Source: Cololabis saira (lineage: Eukaryota; Chordata; Actinopteri; Beloniformes; Belonidae). From it: a DNA stretch of 64,000 nt. The translations under genes and the position numbers were made by a program. The DNA is taken from the NCBI RefSeq assembly GCF_033807715.1, contig NC_084590.1:34871505-34935504 (forward strand), written 5' to 3'. The notes under the pieces were generated by a model. It was given only the letters and a program-made list of their open reading frames with translations. It was not told where the DNA came from and did not search any database. Positions 9,585 through 25,628 of this stretch are shown piece by piece; the first letter of the stretch is position 1, and every line of letters begins with the position of its first letter.

Positions 9585-11427
9585 CCTCTGCAGGGAGCTT
9601 TTGCTTAGGGCGTAGAGTGCTTACTTACTCTTCCTAAAGAATACAGTCTAACATTACACTCTGTCTACGATATTAGTGACATTAGCACCTCCCTAATTAG
9701 ATTAGAGTAACGTTAAGTTTAACAATCCACAAGTCAACAGAACTTGATGTACTCTGTCCTATGTATTTGAGAAAGTATACCTGCGTTACTGTCATGCGTG
9801 GATCTGTTCCCAGTGACATTGGATGAGGTCGAGTCAGGTGGTAGTGAAGTTGAGAGGTGGAGCCAAATGAAAAAAAAGTTGCTTGGCGAAAATGCTATAG
9901 CTCTCTGCTCTTAAAGAGACCTCAAGCAAAACCACATTTTGCATTGGATGAGTTGGGTTGACTGTCTTAGTGACTGTCGTTTTGGCATACATTGTACCTA
10001 GTACTATTTGCCTCCTTTTGAATGAGATGTAACAGCACTTTGGATCACTTTGGTATGTTTTGCACAATGAGACTTTCTCTCTACCAAGAAGTATCTCACA
10101 AAAAACACCCAGCCCATTTTTATGTTTTACAAATATGTCACCATTTAAGTTGTAGGGAGGGAAATGTAACAATAATGCACATTTGGCTCACAAACAGATG
10201 GTTTTATACATAAGCAGAATTCTGTGTGTGTACGGAAGAAAAGTTGCATTTGAAATGGCGAGTGAATCAGGGGTTTTTAAGAACTCTTTTACATTTTATC
10301 TTACTCCTAAATGACATTTCACAATCCTGCACGGCATCTACAATAAGTGTCTTAAAAAATGTAGCACAGAGATTTGAACTCTGGATAAACCCAGGGATCT
10401 TTTTGATGTTTTTACAGGGTGGATTTGAGCTCTTTTATTAATTGCAACATAAACAACAAACACTTTGAAAAAGAAAATCAACCTGCACCTATTTCAGGCA
10501 TAGCATGTATAAATCATGAGTCATATTCAAGCATATCAATCTGTAAAAACCCCTCAAAACTTAGAAAGGAATTAAATTGAACAACCTGGTGTGTTAGGGC
10601 TACTAAAAAAGGTTCTTCTGCCCTCGGGTGTTTTCATCCATTTTTTATTGGGAAAAAAATGTACATTTACTTGTAAAAATGCTGATTAATACTTGATTTC
10701 CAGCCAATCACCTCAGGTGAATGGAAAATATGCATGTGCTTTATTACTGTTATTTCAAAATGTAAGCAAACAAAGTCTTTGCTAGTTGAGACCGTCTGAA
10801 AAGAGCCTATAAAGTAGGCTACATATACTTAATAACTCAACTTAATCACACAACATTTTAAAACTGCAATTTGGTTGCAATGATATGATTTTACTTTTTA
10901 TCCCCTAAATTTGTTTTACTGGATTACACTGGTTTCTTGCTTCCCAGCTCCTGTTGCAAAAGCGATCTATGGATAGAGATTATTGCTTTTGTAACAATTT
11001 TAAATAATAGCGTTATTAAAATGCCTGTGCAGTTCAAAGTCACGACACACTACAAGCGCTTAACTGATGAATGTCCTATCAGAGCGGCTGAATCGACTTC
11101 TCCTCCCCGACCGTAGATCAAAGGGGTATCCATCTGCTATTACTGAGCTCATGCCATGCACACTTCCAGTTAGAGGATTTCTCAGACGTTATCTCCTTTT
11201 CATCCTGAACTGAAGAGTCATTTCCTCTGAGACATGCAGCAAGTACAAAGCAGCACCCGGTTATCAAAACAAAGTATGTGAGGAGAAGGTGCATTTTATA
11301 GTTCCCTGTTTGTTCCATCAACAAATTGCAAGTTATCAATTAGATCATGTGATTATTCTAAATGATGTCAGATATGGATGTGTTCTCGTGGAGAGCAGGG
11401 TGACACAGGCTGAGTAAAGTTAATGGC
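9585..11427. other. AT-rich non-coding stretch
   Basis: No TIR pairs, tandem arrays or family-like ORFs were seen, apart from the doubtful secreted-type ORF at 11118-11339. ORFs of 63 to 112 codons occur on both strands without motifs. Confidence 0.5.
11118..11339 (-). CDS. doubtful short secreted or membrane-type ORF (73 codons)
   Basis: Not recognised. Two Met codons are possible, at residues 1 and 16. From the second Met the reading starts with a hydrophobic stretch of about 22 residues (HLLLTYFVLITGCCFVLAAC) that resembles a signal peptide or a transmembrane segment. A polar part follows with one possible N-glycosylation site (NDS), acidic Glu/Asp residues and one late Cys. The frame ends after 73 codons. 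A GT lies before the stop, so a first exon is conceivable. No promoter, further exon or homologue is visible, and an ORF of this length is expected by chance in 64 kb. Confidence 0.2.
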   Translation of the reverse strand: MITCNLLMEQTGNYKMHLLLTYFVLITGCCFVLAACLRGNDSSVQDEKEITSEKSSNWKCAWHELSNSRWIPL

Positions 11428-11530
11428 CGGGTTTCCCAGATCCAACCTCTCTTAAGGATTTAAGAGAGGTTCAAAGAAGGTTTCAACTAAGAGAGGACCC
11501 TAAGATACAGGTGTTTCCCAGATGACTTCT
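11428..11530. mobile_element. possible single end of a DNA transposon with hairpin
   Basis: 'ccgggtttcccaga' at about 11428-11440 resembles terminal words of fish Harbinger-type repeats. It is followed by a perfect hairpin at 11444-11471: 12-bp arms AACCTCTCTTAA and TTAAGAGAGGTT with a GGAT loop. No inverted partner of the end was found downstream, so this is at best a truncated copy. Confidence 0.3.
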
Positions 11531-15623
<4,093 letters not shown>

Positions 15624-16521
15624 GGGCCTGATTTACTGAGATCCTAAATAAAGAGTACTAAATTGCGTGTGCACTGAAAAAGTTTGCACGTGCTGTTGTT
15701 GTGTGTTTTGCGGATGATCAACTAAGAATGCTTGCGCAATTGATAACAGGTGCAAACCGCAGTATTTAAATGAGGTGTTGCGTGTCTTACGGTTTGCGCC
15801 ATGGAGAGTCTGGATGGAAAGCAGGATAGTCGCAAGCGCAAAATGAAATTTGACGAGTTGGAGTTAGAAATATTAGTGGAAGAGGCAAATAAACACATTC
15901 ATGAACTACAGCAAAGAAATGTAAACATTACCAAAAGAAACGCAATATGGGAGAAAATCTGCGATAGGATAAATGCAGTTGGTAAGACAAAAAGAACGGC
16001 AGATGAGGTTAAAAGAAGGTGGCAAGATATAAGGCGAAGAACTAAAGAAAAAGTGGCCTTTAATAAAACTTGTGCAACCATTTTTAAAATAGCATGCAGC
16101 AGAATAAAGACTCTCTCTCTGCGTATTCTTTGATTTTGGCGATGTCACCTCCTTGCCACAATAACAGCAGCCATCGGTGCGTAATGCTGGGCAGATTAGC
16201 ACCTTCCTTTTGAACGTATTAAATACAGACGCAATCACAATCCCCGCAATAACTTTCAGGCTTGGTAAATCTCATTGCGTGTGGTAAATGAACCTATTTG
16301 CATTTTCCCCTCCCAGTATTTAGCGCTTTCTGGCGGGTACGCCCCATATTGATTATTCATCAGGGCAAAAGTACTAAATGAACAGCGTGTTGCTATTTTG
16401 CTCATTTGAGAGGCGCAGTCCTCTTTGCACGCTGTTAGTAGATCAGCTTGCGCATTGGTTTGCGGGCGATGTCAAGTTTGCACACGTTTTTACACACGCA
16501 AACCTTTAGTAAATCAGGCCC
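15624..16521 (+). mobile_element. PIF/Harbinger element, 898 bp, carrying a Myb/SANT gene only
   Basis: The ends are perfect inverted GGGCCTGATTTACT, flanked by a TAA duplication (15621-15623 and 16522-16524), the classic 3-bp TWA target of PIF/Harbinger. Autonomous copies encode a DDE transposase and a separate Myb/SANT-like protein. Here only the Myb/SANT ORF (15801-16133) is recognisable, and the element is too short for a full transposase. It would need a transposase supplied from elsewhere. Confidence 0.9.
15801..16133 (+). CDS. Myb/SANT-like DNA-binding protein of a Harbinger transposon
   Basis: In the Harbinger family this protein binds element DNA and brings the transposase to it and into the nucleus. 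The 110-residue reading has a basic start (RKRKMKF at 11-17) and a helical Myb/SANT-like region over about 15-80, with the typical tryptophans at 50 (NAIWEKI) and 74 (KRRWQDI) and a basic stretch RRWQDIRRRTK. The start codon is in a strong context (GCGCCATGG). Family members are usually longer, and the last 25 residues look unlike the family, so the 3' end is probably truncated or frameshifted. It lies inside the 15624-16521 element, whose transposase is missing. The fold assignment is good; expression is unknown. Confidence 0.75.
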   Translation: MESLDGKQDSRKRKMKFDELELEILVEEANKHIHELQQRNVNITKRNAIWEKICDRINAVGKTKRTADEVKRRWQDIRRRTKEKVAFNKTCATIFKIACSRIKTLSLRIL

Positions 16522-16524
16522 TAA

Positions 16525-19500
16525 GTAGCTAAATAAAGACAGCTGGCTCTTAACAGCATAGACTGTAAAGCAGCTGTAACTCAAAAATACACACCCCTAA
16601 TTATTTGAAAAAAATTAAATCTGATGACATACAAAAAGATCCAGGAAAAAGTCATCCATTGTCTCTTATAATGCCTTACTAAGTCCTTTATGTGTTTTCT
16701 GAAATGTCAGGTTTTCCTAAATGATGCAGTTTTCTCTTTATTGTATTGTGTGAATTTCATTCCATATTCTGTTTTCATGTATTTTTTTTCTTTTTTGCTT
16801 GGTTGTTGTGTTTAAGCCCCAGGGCCACCGTAACTACTTTGGTTGCAAAGCATCTCCATAGTACCGTAACTTTACAGTACCTGCAGAAAGCATGGCGTGC
16901 ATTTGATCCACTTCAGAGGCTCCCTTCCAAGAATACTAGAGATATCCTTTTGGGATATTGTCAGTGTCCGATTAGAGAAAAAAGGCTTCCTCAAAAAAGC
17001 CTTGACAGAAATCCTCTTTGAAGCACTTCCTCCTTTTTTTTTTTGTCTGTTGAAAGCATCTCCTGTTCACAATAATATCATTGTCAGTTGTCTGAAGAAT
17101 GGTGTAATAAATGAAGGTAAATCACATCACATTATAGTGTTCAACACAATTTAACAATCCTGTAGTTGCAGTCTTATGTTTCTCCTTGGCTTGTTTCATC
17201 GCTGGCTAAAGCAGACTGTTAACTAAATTAACTAAATGGTCCAGAATAATGTGCTCACATGAAAACAGTCAGCATAGGGTGATATCAAAAACAGATGGCG
17301 AGGAACTAAATACAAAACATTCAAGCACACAATCTGGGAGATTTTGTGTCATTGTCATACACCATTGATAATTAAGTGTTTAAATTGCACCCTGAACAGA
17401 CAAGAAATTATGCTTTGATGTTTTCACACTGGATAAGTGACGAAATTAGGTAATCCTACATAAAATAAATAATACGTAAAATAATTTATAGTGTATAATG
17501 TCTTGAGTCCAGTGTTTATTTTTACCCAAAATGCAAGGATCAAAGAGGATCTGACGATCTATTCATTGCTAAATAAAACTAAAATTATTTATGAATTATG
17601 GTGAAATGCCATGAAAAACAAGGGGGGGGGGGTGCCTTCACATTTTTTTTTAAATTATTCCTTGTCTTTGTTTTATTCTTAATACAGTTTTTACCAGTGT
17701 GGTTGCAATGTTAGAATTTGATTAATGTACAATAAGTGACATATTAAGTCTTGTATGTGTGAAATCAGATGTTTATTGTAAACAACCAGGGCAAACACAG
17801 TTACAATCAAACTATCTTACATAATGTATAGGGTATACAGTTAGTCCTGCTTGCAGTTTGTATATACTATAAATATTTAATCCTGTTATGGCTACCTGTC
17901 AGGAATTGTATTTATATATTTACTTATTAACAGAGAGCTGCTCCTGTTATTTAACCTCGGCTGGTCCTACCAAGGAACTTTTGTCTTCAACTGCTTGAGA
18001 TTTATCAAGGTAATTTGACGTAGTAAACACTACTGGCTGTTTAGTGCAAATGAACAGTGAGTAGAAGCCTACAGAAAAGATTGGAAATGGGTGAAAACAC
18101 GTCGAGAGAAGACAAATCCAAAGCTACATAATGCAAATTATGCTATGCTAAACACCCTGCCCTCAATGTGGCTTCCAACTGAATTATGAAACACAAATAT
18201 TTCCTTTTCTCTGGATATCACATGGTGAATAAACAGCCCGTCTGTTTGCGGGCACACAGCACCAGCGGCATACAATCCAGAGGTACACACATCTGTAACG
18301 AGAAACAAGCCCAGAAGTATAGCTCTGGGCTTCCCATTTGGATGGAAAAAAGTGCAAACTTTCATCAAACAATGTGAATCTAAGTTTTTTTGATTGACAA
18401 CGGAATATGTGTTTTCACAATAAAATTGCAATTAATGTTATCACAGGAGGCTACGGAGGCTATATACCAACATAAATTGCCATTTTAAGCTTCGGAGAAG
18501 ACTAGAACATGTTATTCCACTTAAATAATAGTGTGGATAGGGTGCCTATACACAAGTAATTTTAATCAATACGAACATTTTATGAAATTGATTGTTTTTT
18601 ACAGTTATCTCTATCAGGTCACTACTCTGCAATCTGCTGTCAACAGATCCAAGAGGAGGACAGTTCATGTTCTCTACTTCATAAATGTGGATCATTACTT
18701 AGATATTTATGACTAAATAGGCAAATGTTAGGAAAAGAGGCCACAAACTCGTCTCTTGTTGTGTCTATTAGCAGTTGTTTGTGTGATGTTTTTATTTCTG
18801 TGGACTTAAAACAAGACAGCAGCAGCTGGAGAGACATGCCTGTACAAGCAGTCCTTTCTATACACATACAAAGTTAACATTTCCTCAATTTCTCTGTATC
18901 CGCACTATCTTAAGTACCGGTAGAATGATATTTTTGCTTCTGGCTTAAAATAACATTTTATGTTCATAAAGCTCAATTGGCCCTAGTGTTACCATCAATT
19001 GTCATTTTCTGCAAAGACAATTCTCTCTCTCGCTCAGAATTGCTTTAATCCATGTTCTTATGGTCCCTAATGGAAGTTTACATTCACTTCCATCTATTAA
19101 TAGACCTAAGGGTGTTTTAACTCTGGACCGTGCCTTTAAGTGCTGCCTACATTAACAAACTGCCTCAAAAAGTACAGAAATGAAACACCATGTAGTAACA
19201 GATCAAATGTAATGAACAATTTGAAATCAAGGAGTGACCAAAAAAAAAAAAAAATCAATAAATGTTGATGTGAACAATATATTTCCTTAACAGGATTTCA
19301 AGCAGCTTATCAGCAAAAAAAATCCTAGCTGGTTAAGTGTCCTTCTGCTCATGTGTGTATAATAATGTGCTGATAAAGTTGTTCAACTGCTTACTTAAAG
19401 AAAATTATGGCCAAATAAAGAAACCGCACTGTGCAAGCTCTTCATTAAGCAGCTTATAACAACCTCTCATTTAAAACAATCACAATAGTAGCCTATATCT

Positions 19501-20284
19501 TGCTTCTACATTAACTTTGGGAATAAAGTTCAAAGACGAAAAAAAAAAGTTCAGAACAGAAATAGTGAACCCATAGAGAGCACAAGGGACATATTCTAAA
19601 TCCATTACTCTCAGAAAACACTGATCGATATCTATTTGCACTGTATTTCTGCCCAGCAGAAGCCTTAAATCTATTCGGCTGAGAATGTGCTCAGTATTTC
19701 AGAGGTATAAAGCTGTCAATGGTCATAAAGATTTATAAGGCAATAATCTGAAGTTTTACACATACGTATATACAGAGCTGCGCCATCATATAAACCAACT
19801 TATTTTGAAAAAAAAAGAAAAACCCAAACCAGTCAAATCATCAATTTGTGAATATTGTCTTGTATTGAATACTAAATATTACTTTCTTACTTACTAAATA
19901 TCTCACCAACCAAAGACTGCACGGAACACCTTCTACCACGTAGGAAATATATCTGCATCACTCTCTTTACTTTCATCATTTTGAATTTTTGTGATGGTCT
20001 CACCACTTTTGATAAACATCCAGTGGCCCCCGGCATGAAGATTTCTATTAAATTTAGTCAAGTTGGGCTGAATATTTTTTCAGCTCTAAATGCAAGAAAT
20101 CAATTACAATAAATCTTATAAAAACTCAACATGATTTTTTTTTAAAGTGTTAAAAGAAAATGTCTTACAACTATATTTGTACTATTTCTTTTTTTGGGTT
20201 GCACAGCATTCCATAGAGTAACGTGAAGCATGGCTTCCCCTCAGTCATCCTCGACGAACATGAGCTGATTTGCAGTAATGGGCC
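16525..20284. other. non-coding stretch with repeat copy 2 near 19010
   Basis: Contains a 10-G run near 17623, A-rich tracts, and the second copy of the three-copy diverged repeat (about 19010-19125). ORFs up to 97 codons have no motifs. I see no exons or TIR pairs. Confidence 0.5.
19010..19125 (+). repeat. diverged interspersed repeat, copy 2 of 3
   Basis: Aligned by hand to 551-655 and 63560-63645. It shares 'ggtccctaatg', 'aagtttaca', 'ccat', 'taatag' and 'ttttaac' in the same order. It also carries 'agacctaagggtgtttt', which matches 'agaccaagggttgtttt' of copy 3. Confidence 0.6.
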
Positions 20285-20402
20285 TGTGGCAGGGTGGAGG
20301 AATGGGCGTGGTCTGCCGGGGAGCAGCGCACAGGTGGCTCGGGCTGGATCAGCTGATTGGGCACAGGTGTGTCCAATCAATCTCTCCTCCCTACCTGTGT
20401 GT
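20285..20402 (+). mobile_element. left part of an LTR-like sequence, split by a TTAA element
   Basis: Starts TGTGGCAGGGTGGAGG and runs to the TTAA at about 20403. It continues after the inserted element at 21341. The joined sequence has a TG start and an AATAAA signal, like a solo LTR of a Gypsy-type retrotransposon. I could not find a clear target duplication, so the class is tentative. Confidence 0.45.
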
Positions 20403-21340
20403 TTAAAGGGGACCTATTATGGCATGTAATATCTATTTTAAACAGGCTTTGAATGTCTTAAAACAAGCTTTTGATAGTTTTTTCTAAATAAATTAGAAAT
20501 TCAGCCTCTGAGGAATGTCTTTATCTTCCCATTCTCTAACCTCATTATCTATGCAGGATTCTGAGTGGGCGGGGAGGCTATGATACTGAGGCACTGTGCT
20601 GATTGGCTGCCTAAATGACATGTAGCAGGGGAGGGCACAAAGCATCGCTCTGGGCAGAAGAGCAGCCGGATGCGTACACTATTAAACCGTGTCTTAACTG
20701 CATGCGATGCGAGTGAACGTCAGCGACAAAATCAATTCCATTGCTTTATTTTCTATTGGACTGTCCTAACTGGCCGCAGAGACGCAGCGCTGCGCGGCAC
20801 GACGCAGCAGGACGCAGCACGACGCAGAACGACGCGGCGTGCCGTTTCGAGCTGAACATTTGTCGGACGCCCTGCTTCTATTCTCTTCCTGTTGCTCGCG
20901 TTGAAAGCCGGTTGAAAGCGCTGTAGGAAACGGTCATGGATGAGGAACGGGTGATCCAGTTAGTTGAAATGAGAAGTTATCTCTATGATTCCTCCTCATT
21001 TCACTACAAAAACCTCAATAAAGTGGCAGTTGGCTGGAGGGAGATGGACAGAGAGCGTCCGATGTCACGCAGTGCAACGTGATAGTCGGACGCGCGCATG
21101 CAGTTAGGACACGGTGTTTAGTTGTGGGCGTGGTTTGCATTTTGCTTACGAAATGAAAGGGAGCAGAATCTGAACGGCTTGTAGAAGCCACATCACACTG
21201 GACGGCTCATCCGGGCGGCTGTGCAGACACTGCAGAATTTGGTTGCTTTCCTCCTTCTCTGAGTTGGCAGGCTGAGGGGAGATCACTTTATATATGTTAA
21301 AGCAAGAGAAAACCTGTTTTTCATAATAGGTCCCCTTTAA
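20403..21340 (+). mobile_element. TTAA-flanked TIR element, 938 bp, with MADF remnant
   Basis: Begins TTAAAGGGGACCTATTATG and ends with the inverted CATAATAGGTCCCCTTTAA. The target can be read as TTAA or TA. The interior is GC-rich with a tandem run of CACGACGCAG-like units (about 20785-20840) and a short MADF-type reading frame (20936-21082). It interrupts an LTR-like sequence, so it is younger than that. Confidence 0.85.
20936..21082 (+). pseudogene. N-terminal MADF-domain fragment of a transposon protein (48 codons)
   Basis: Translation from the ATG at 20936 gives 48 residues and a TGA. The pattern VIQLVEMRSYLYDSSSFHYK followed by a W near residue 34 fits the start of the MADF domain, a Myb-related DNA-binding fold found in PIF/Harbinger accessory proteins and in host regulators. 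The rest of the domain is missing, so the element keeps only the first exon or a truncated gene. It is probably non-functional. Its presence links this TTAA-flanked family to a parent element encoding a MADF protein. Confidence 0.55.
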
Positions 21341-21505
21341 GTAGTGGGTTGACCCTGGAAAAGGGTGAAACGAAGCCGCCTGAGACCCGGACACGACGGC
21401 TGCCGTGTCCGTGTATGTGTCTGCTGACGAATAAAGTCGACCATTTCTCCGCTAAACCACGTGTCCTCATTCCTGTCTGGTGACCCCGGTAGCACGAGTT
21501 AGCTA
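21341..21505 (+). mobile_element. right part of the split LTR-like sequence
   Basis: Continues the 20285-20402 sequence. It contains a GAATAAAG signal near 21429 and ends near 'ggtgaccccggtagca'. Removing the element and one TTAA rejoins the two parts smoothly. No internal retroelement genes (gag, pol) are present in the window, so this would be a solo LTR. Confidence 0.45.
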
Positions 21506-24500
21506 CAGAGACATTATTCCCTGACTAGTGGGTTTTCCACTGATGAGCTAGATTATGCGTGTGTCTTCACCAAATCCAGACCATTTCCCAAACACAAAGA
21601 ACAGAATGTGGGGGGTGCGGTTCCCAACCATTCACTTCACCAGAAATCATTAACGTTTCTGTTATGTTCCAGCCTTTAAAAGGCAGCGGACTTGGACATC
21701 TCCGATACGGCCTGTGCAGCCTATGAACAGCACGCTATACAACGTTCTGAGAAGCAAATCGATAACTAAGGACAAAGTGATCTCTCATCACAGTGGCATA
21801 TTCAGTTGGAGTAATTCACTGAGGCATTATCTTCTTTCTAATGCCTTGGTCAAGATTGGAAAGTGCATTAAATTCTCTACATTTTGTCCCATGCTTCTGA
21901 GCTCCGAAGACCAACTCTTAATAGAACTAGTGAGACCTGCGGTAGTAAGCGCTGTACAATAATATATCATTCTTATGCATTATTTAATGGGACTGTGGGG
22001 CAGATTGTGTTTGTGCACATTTCAGATTCTGTATAAGAGCATGCAGCACTCTTAATTGGCTTACTGACTCGTTTAAAAGCTAAAGGGAAATGCTGCTCTA
22101 GTAGTAGATATAGATCAATATGACTAGATGCAGCAAACTGAAACTATGGGTTAACAGTAGAGCAGAAGCTGCAATTTCAGATACCTGGAAGTTTGCCAAT
22201 ATAATGCAGCCAGTGTTTTTAGTTTACATAATATCATATCGCTCTGACATGTGAGTCACCAGGAACAATTTAAGGCCACGACATTGGCAGGACGACTGCA
22301 CAACAGGAGCGTTTTTTTCGAGGATGACGGATGCCACCAATCATTTTCTTACCCATGTCAACGGAGGGGAATCTATGACCTGGTTGGTATGATGCACAGT
22401 CCTTCAATCCTTGATGACTATGTTATGGTTTTACGGTATAAAAAAAAGCGGCTCCTCTGCAGCTTGAATGCCATGTGCCCACCAGCAAGTTCCATGCTTT
22501 TCCAACTGAATATTCCAGTCAAGCCTCCAGCTGTTCGACACAGACGGAATATGCTATGTCTGCCACTGCAACTCACTATTAGACCTGTCACAATTATTGC
22601 TACATATTCATTTGATCATTAGTATTCAGCAGACCACAGTTATTTTGAATAATTGTGGAACTTACTTGCCTTTACTTGAATTAAAAACAGCTAATGAGAC
22701 TAAGATATGTAAGGCTGAGGGTTTTTCTCGTGGTTTTTGATTTTGTCATCTTTATGCGTCCTTTTTTTCTGAAATGGATTTAAATTATGGGTCTTGCCTT
22801 CTGCTACATGACTGACTGCATTTCAGTGAGTGTGTGTTGATATTAAGGTCATGGATTGAGTTACGAAGCCAAACACCTGGCTGTAGCCCCGGTTTGGTTT
22901 TAAGCCAAATGAAAAAGGATATCCCATTAGCAAGACCAGGTGAGTTTTTGGATTTGTAGCAAAACAAGGTCAGGGGAGCTAATACCGCTAATTAAAATAA
23001 TTTCTTTTTAAAAAATACAGTGGTCCGCCAGCCTAACCTCATTTGCCAAGTAAGGAAAAACCGCTCCAGCTACCAATTTATTTAAATCTTGTCTGTCAAG
23101 TTTGTGCTTACAAACCTGAAAAGACATACACCAATGTAACTTTTATTTGCATTTAAGAATATTCAATGTGAATGAATATAATTTTCCTGTTGCTCTTCTT
23201 AACTACATGTGAGTGTTTAAGGGAGGTAGAAGTGTGATGTTTTTATTGGATGCAGTAGGCAGCAGTCAGAGCACTCGCTCTTTGGAGAAACAGAACATTG
23301 AACAAACAAATGAGCCAAGGTAGTGACGGCTCAAAACAAGAACAAGAAAACAGCAGATTGTAAGAATTTCTGCTTCATTGCCTCATTTTGGCCTCCGAGG
23401 AGTTATATTGGCATCATATTTTTTTTCAACCAAAAAATCTTTTCCCAGCCAATATACAAGAAGTAAGTAGTCGTTTTTCTCGCAGTGGAGTCATGACAGG
23501 CTGAGGATTAAACACACTAATTGCCTCTGGTCTCAACTCGCTCGCAGGAAAATCCCTCCTGCTCCCACCCTTGGGTTGATAGCGCGTCTGTGCTCGCCCT
23601 CTGACCAGACCATATTGTGATGTTGTGATGGAGAAGCTAATCAATTTAAATTTTGAGCTGGCATATCTGTAAGGACATCTCCAGTTAAAAAGACCAAGAT
23701 TTTGAAGAGAACTCAAGTAACTGAATAATTTGGAAAACAAATCTTTTATATAAACGGACTCTGGGGATTCACTGAAAAGAACAGTCGTGCCAATTACAAT
23801 AGCCACAATCAGCATGAAGGGAGAGAGTGAGTAAGTGCTGACAGACAATGCAAAAGGTAACTAAAGTTAATCTAAAACTAAATCCACCATATCTGTGACA
23901 AACAAGAACGATGGTTGTAAGTGAAGCAAGCCTATCATAGTTTAAAAGAACAGCTACAAAATAAAATGGAAAGATCAGGAATTGTAAACCCTCCTACCTA
24001 GCCCCACTTAAGCCCTCACAAAAGAATCAGAGGCCAAGGCAGCCTTTAATTGGCTCTTGTCAGGCACTGGAAGTGACAATGGAAAAGCCACTGGCCTCAA
24101 TAGGCCCGGCTGTTGCTTGATACTGGGGAAGTAGTTATTGACTGCACACTAACCAAGCAACATGGATGTTCCTGACCACAGAAAATATTGCTCCAAATAA
24201 AAACAAGTGTCACATGCCAGGGGGAACTAATATGGAAATCTGCAATGTACCAGTCGCTCAGTTGTTTTAGATGGCTAGCAGATGTTCTTCTCCTACCCCC
24301 ATTTTGAGTAGCTGTTAAAATGGCTCGCTTGTCAGCCCCTCTCCCTGATCCTCTAAGCAGAGAGCACTATGATTTTTGTCTACTGCAGGTAGGACTTCTT
24401 AAAATTAGTTCAAGCAACCACATTAAATTCAACAAAGTAAGTAAAAATCCTTTTAAAAACTGTTGTCAAACCAAAACGATCAAATGAAACGATCAGAAAA

Positions 24501-24944
24501 AGACGAATGAATTGCTAGTTATAAAAATTGATAAAAAATTGTCATGAAATTTTTATATCCTTGGCAGCCCCACTTACCACTGAGCTAAGCTCAGCATCAC
24601 AGCACGTCTGCTCAGTATTCCTAACAGAACTAGACCTCAGCCACTATGGGAATCTGCAACGAACAGGCAGCTTTACAGTCAAAATTGTCAACTTTCTTAC
24701 TGCACACTTTTTGAGAAAAACATTTGAAAAGTTTGACAGAAACTACAAAAACCTTTTTTTTCCCCTTTTGCTCACATGATTTGGCTTAGCCATAAAACAG
24801 TTTTTAGGGTGGAAACATTTCAGTAATATAAATGGCCAGATAATGGAAAATTAGTCTTTAAAAAAAAAAAAGAATGTTATCCATATTCGCTGAAATAAAA
24901 GAGACATTTTAATCTTCATGGAAGAAATACAAATATAAAATGAC
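21506..24944. other. non-coding stretch
   Basis: No recognisable family in the 123-codon plus ORF at 22251-22622 or the 140-codon minus ORF at 23426-23848. The latter begins with a hydrophobic run but has no other mark of a gene. No TIR pairs or arrays seen. Confidence 0.5.
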
Positions 24945-25445
24945 AAAGACCTGCATGACTGCTATGTGCTGCAGCTAAACTCAGATAAGACTGAAATTGT
25001 TGTCGTTGGGCCTAAGCATTTTAGAAATAGACTGTTTAGTCATTTAGTAACTCTGGATGGTAATATTCTTGCATCTACTGCTACAATGAACAACTTTGGA
25101 GTTGTTTTTGACCAGGATTTATAATTGAAATCATAGATCAAACAGGTTCCAGAACCTCTTGTTTTTACCTTCGCAAATTAAAAAAACAAGGAAACTGCTA
25201 TCTCGTGATGCTGAAAAAAATAGTCCACACATCTATTACTTCGAGATGGGACTTCTGAAATTCCTTGTTAGAGGATGCCCTAAAACTACTGTGAACCACT
25301 TCCAACTGATCCAAAAATGCTGTAGTGAAAGTTCTGACTAGGATTAGCATCGTATTTCTTTAATCTTAGTGTCCCTTTATTGGCCTCTTGTTACATTTTT
25401 CTCACTCATACAAAGCCCTTAAGGGCAAAGCTTCTCCCTGTCTGT
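24945..25445 (+). pseudogene. decayed L2 LINE ORF2, segment 1
   Basis: Translated in plus frames with stops, it contains LQLNSDKTEIVVVGP and later [10 protein letters not shown]. These align with [15 protein letters not shown] and [10 protein letters not shown] of the intact LINE ORF2 (residues 799-842). Later words match its 3' part: RDAEK, the GCP-LQLIQ region, and the Y-K-A-L-G motif. The gene once encoded reverse transcriptase. It is broken by frameshifts, stops and two inserted DNA elements, and continues at 26622 and 27263. Confidence 0.8.
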
Positions 25446-25628
25446 TACCCCTTTTACACCAAGCTGGTTCCAGGGCTGGTGCTAGAGCCGGTTCGCGGTT
25501 GGTTCTAAGTAAGAACCGTTTGCTTTTACACAGCTGGTGTTGCCCAGCAGCTGGCCAGAGAGCCACGTCATCACGTTACTGTATACGTCACCACCACTCC
25601 CCCTCGTTTCCATCCCCACCCTGATCAG

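Noticed and set aside
22251..22622. 123-codon plus-strand ORF
   Set aside because: No recognisable family on either strand and a length compatible with chance.
23426..23848. 140-codon minus-strand ORF with hydrophobic start
   Set aside because: At this base composition one or a few ORFs this long are expected by chance in 64 kb. No domain, splice context or repeat link was seen.
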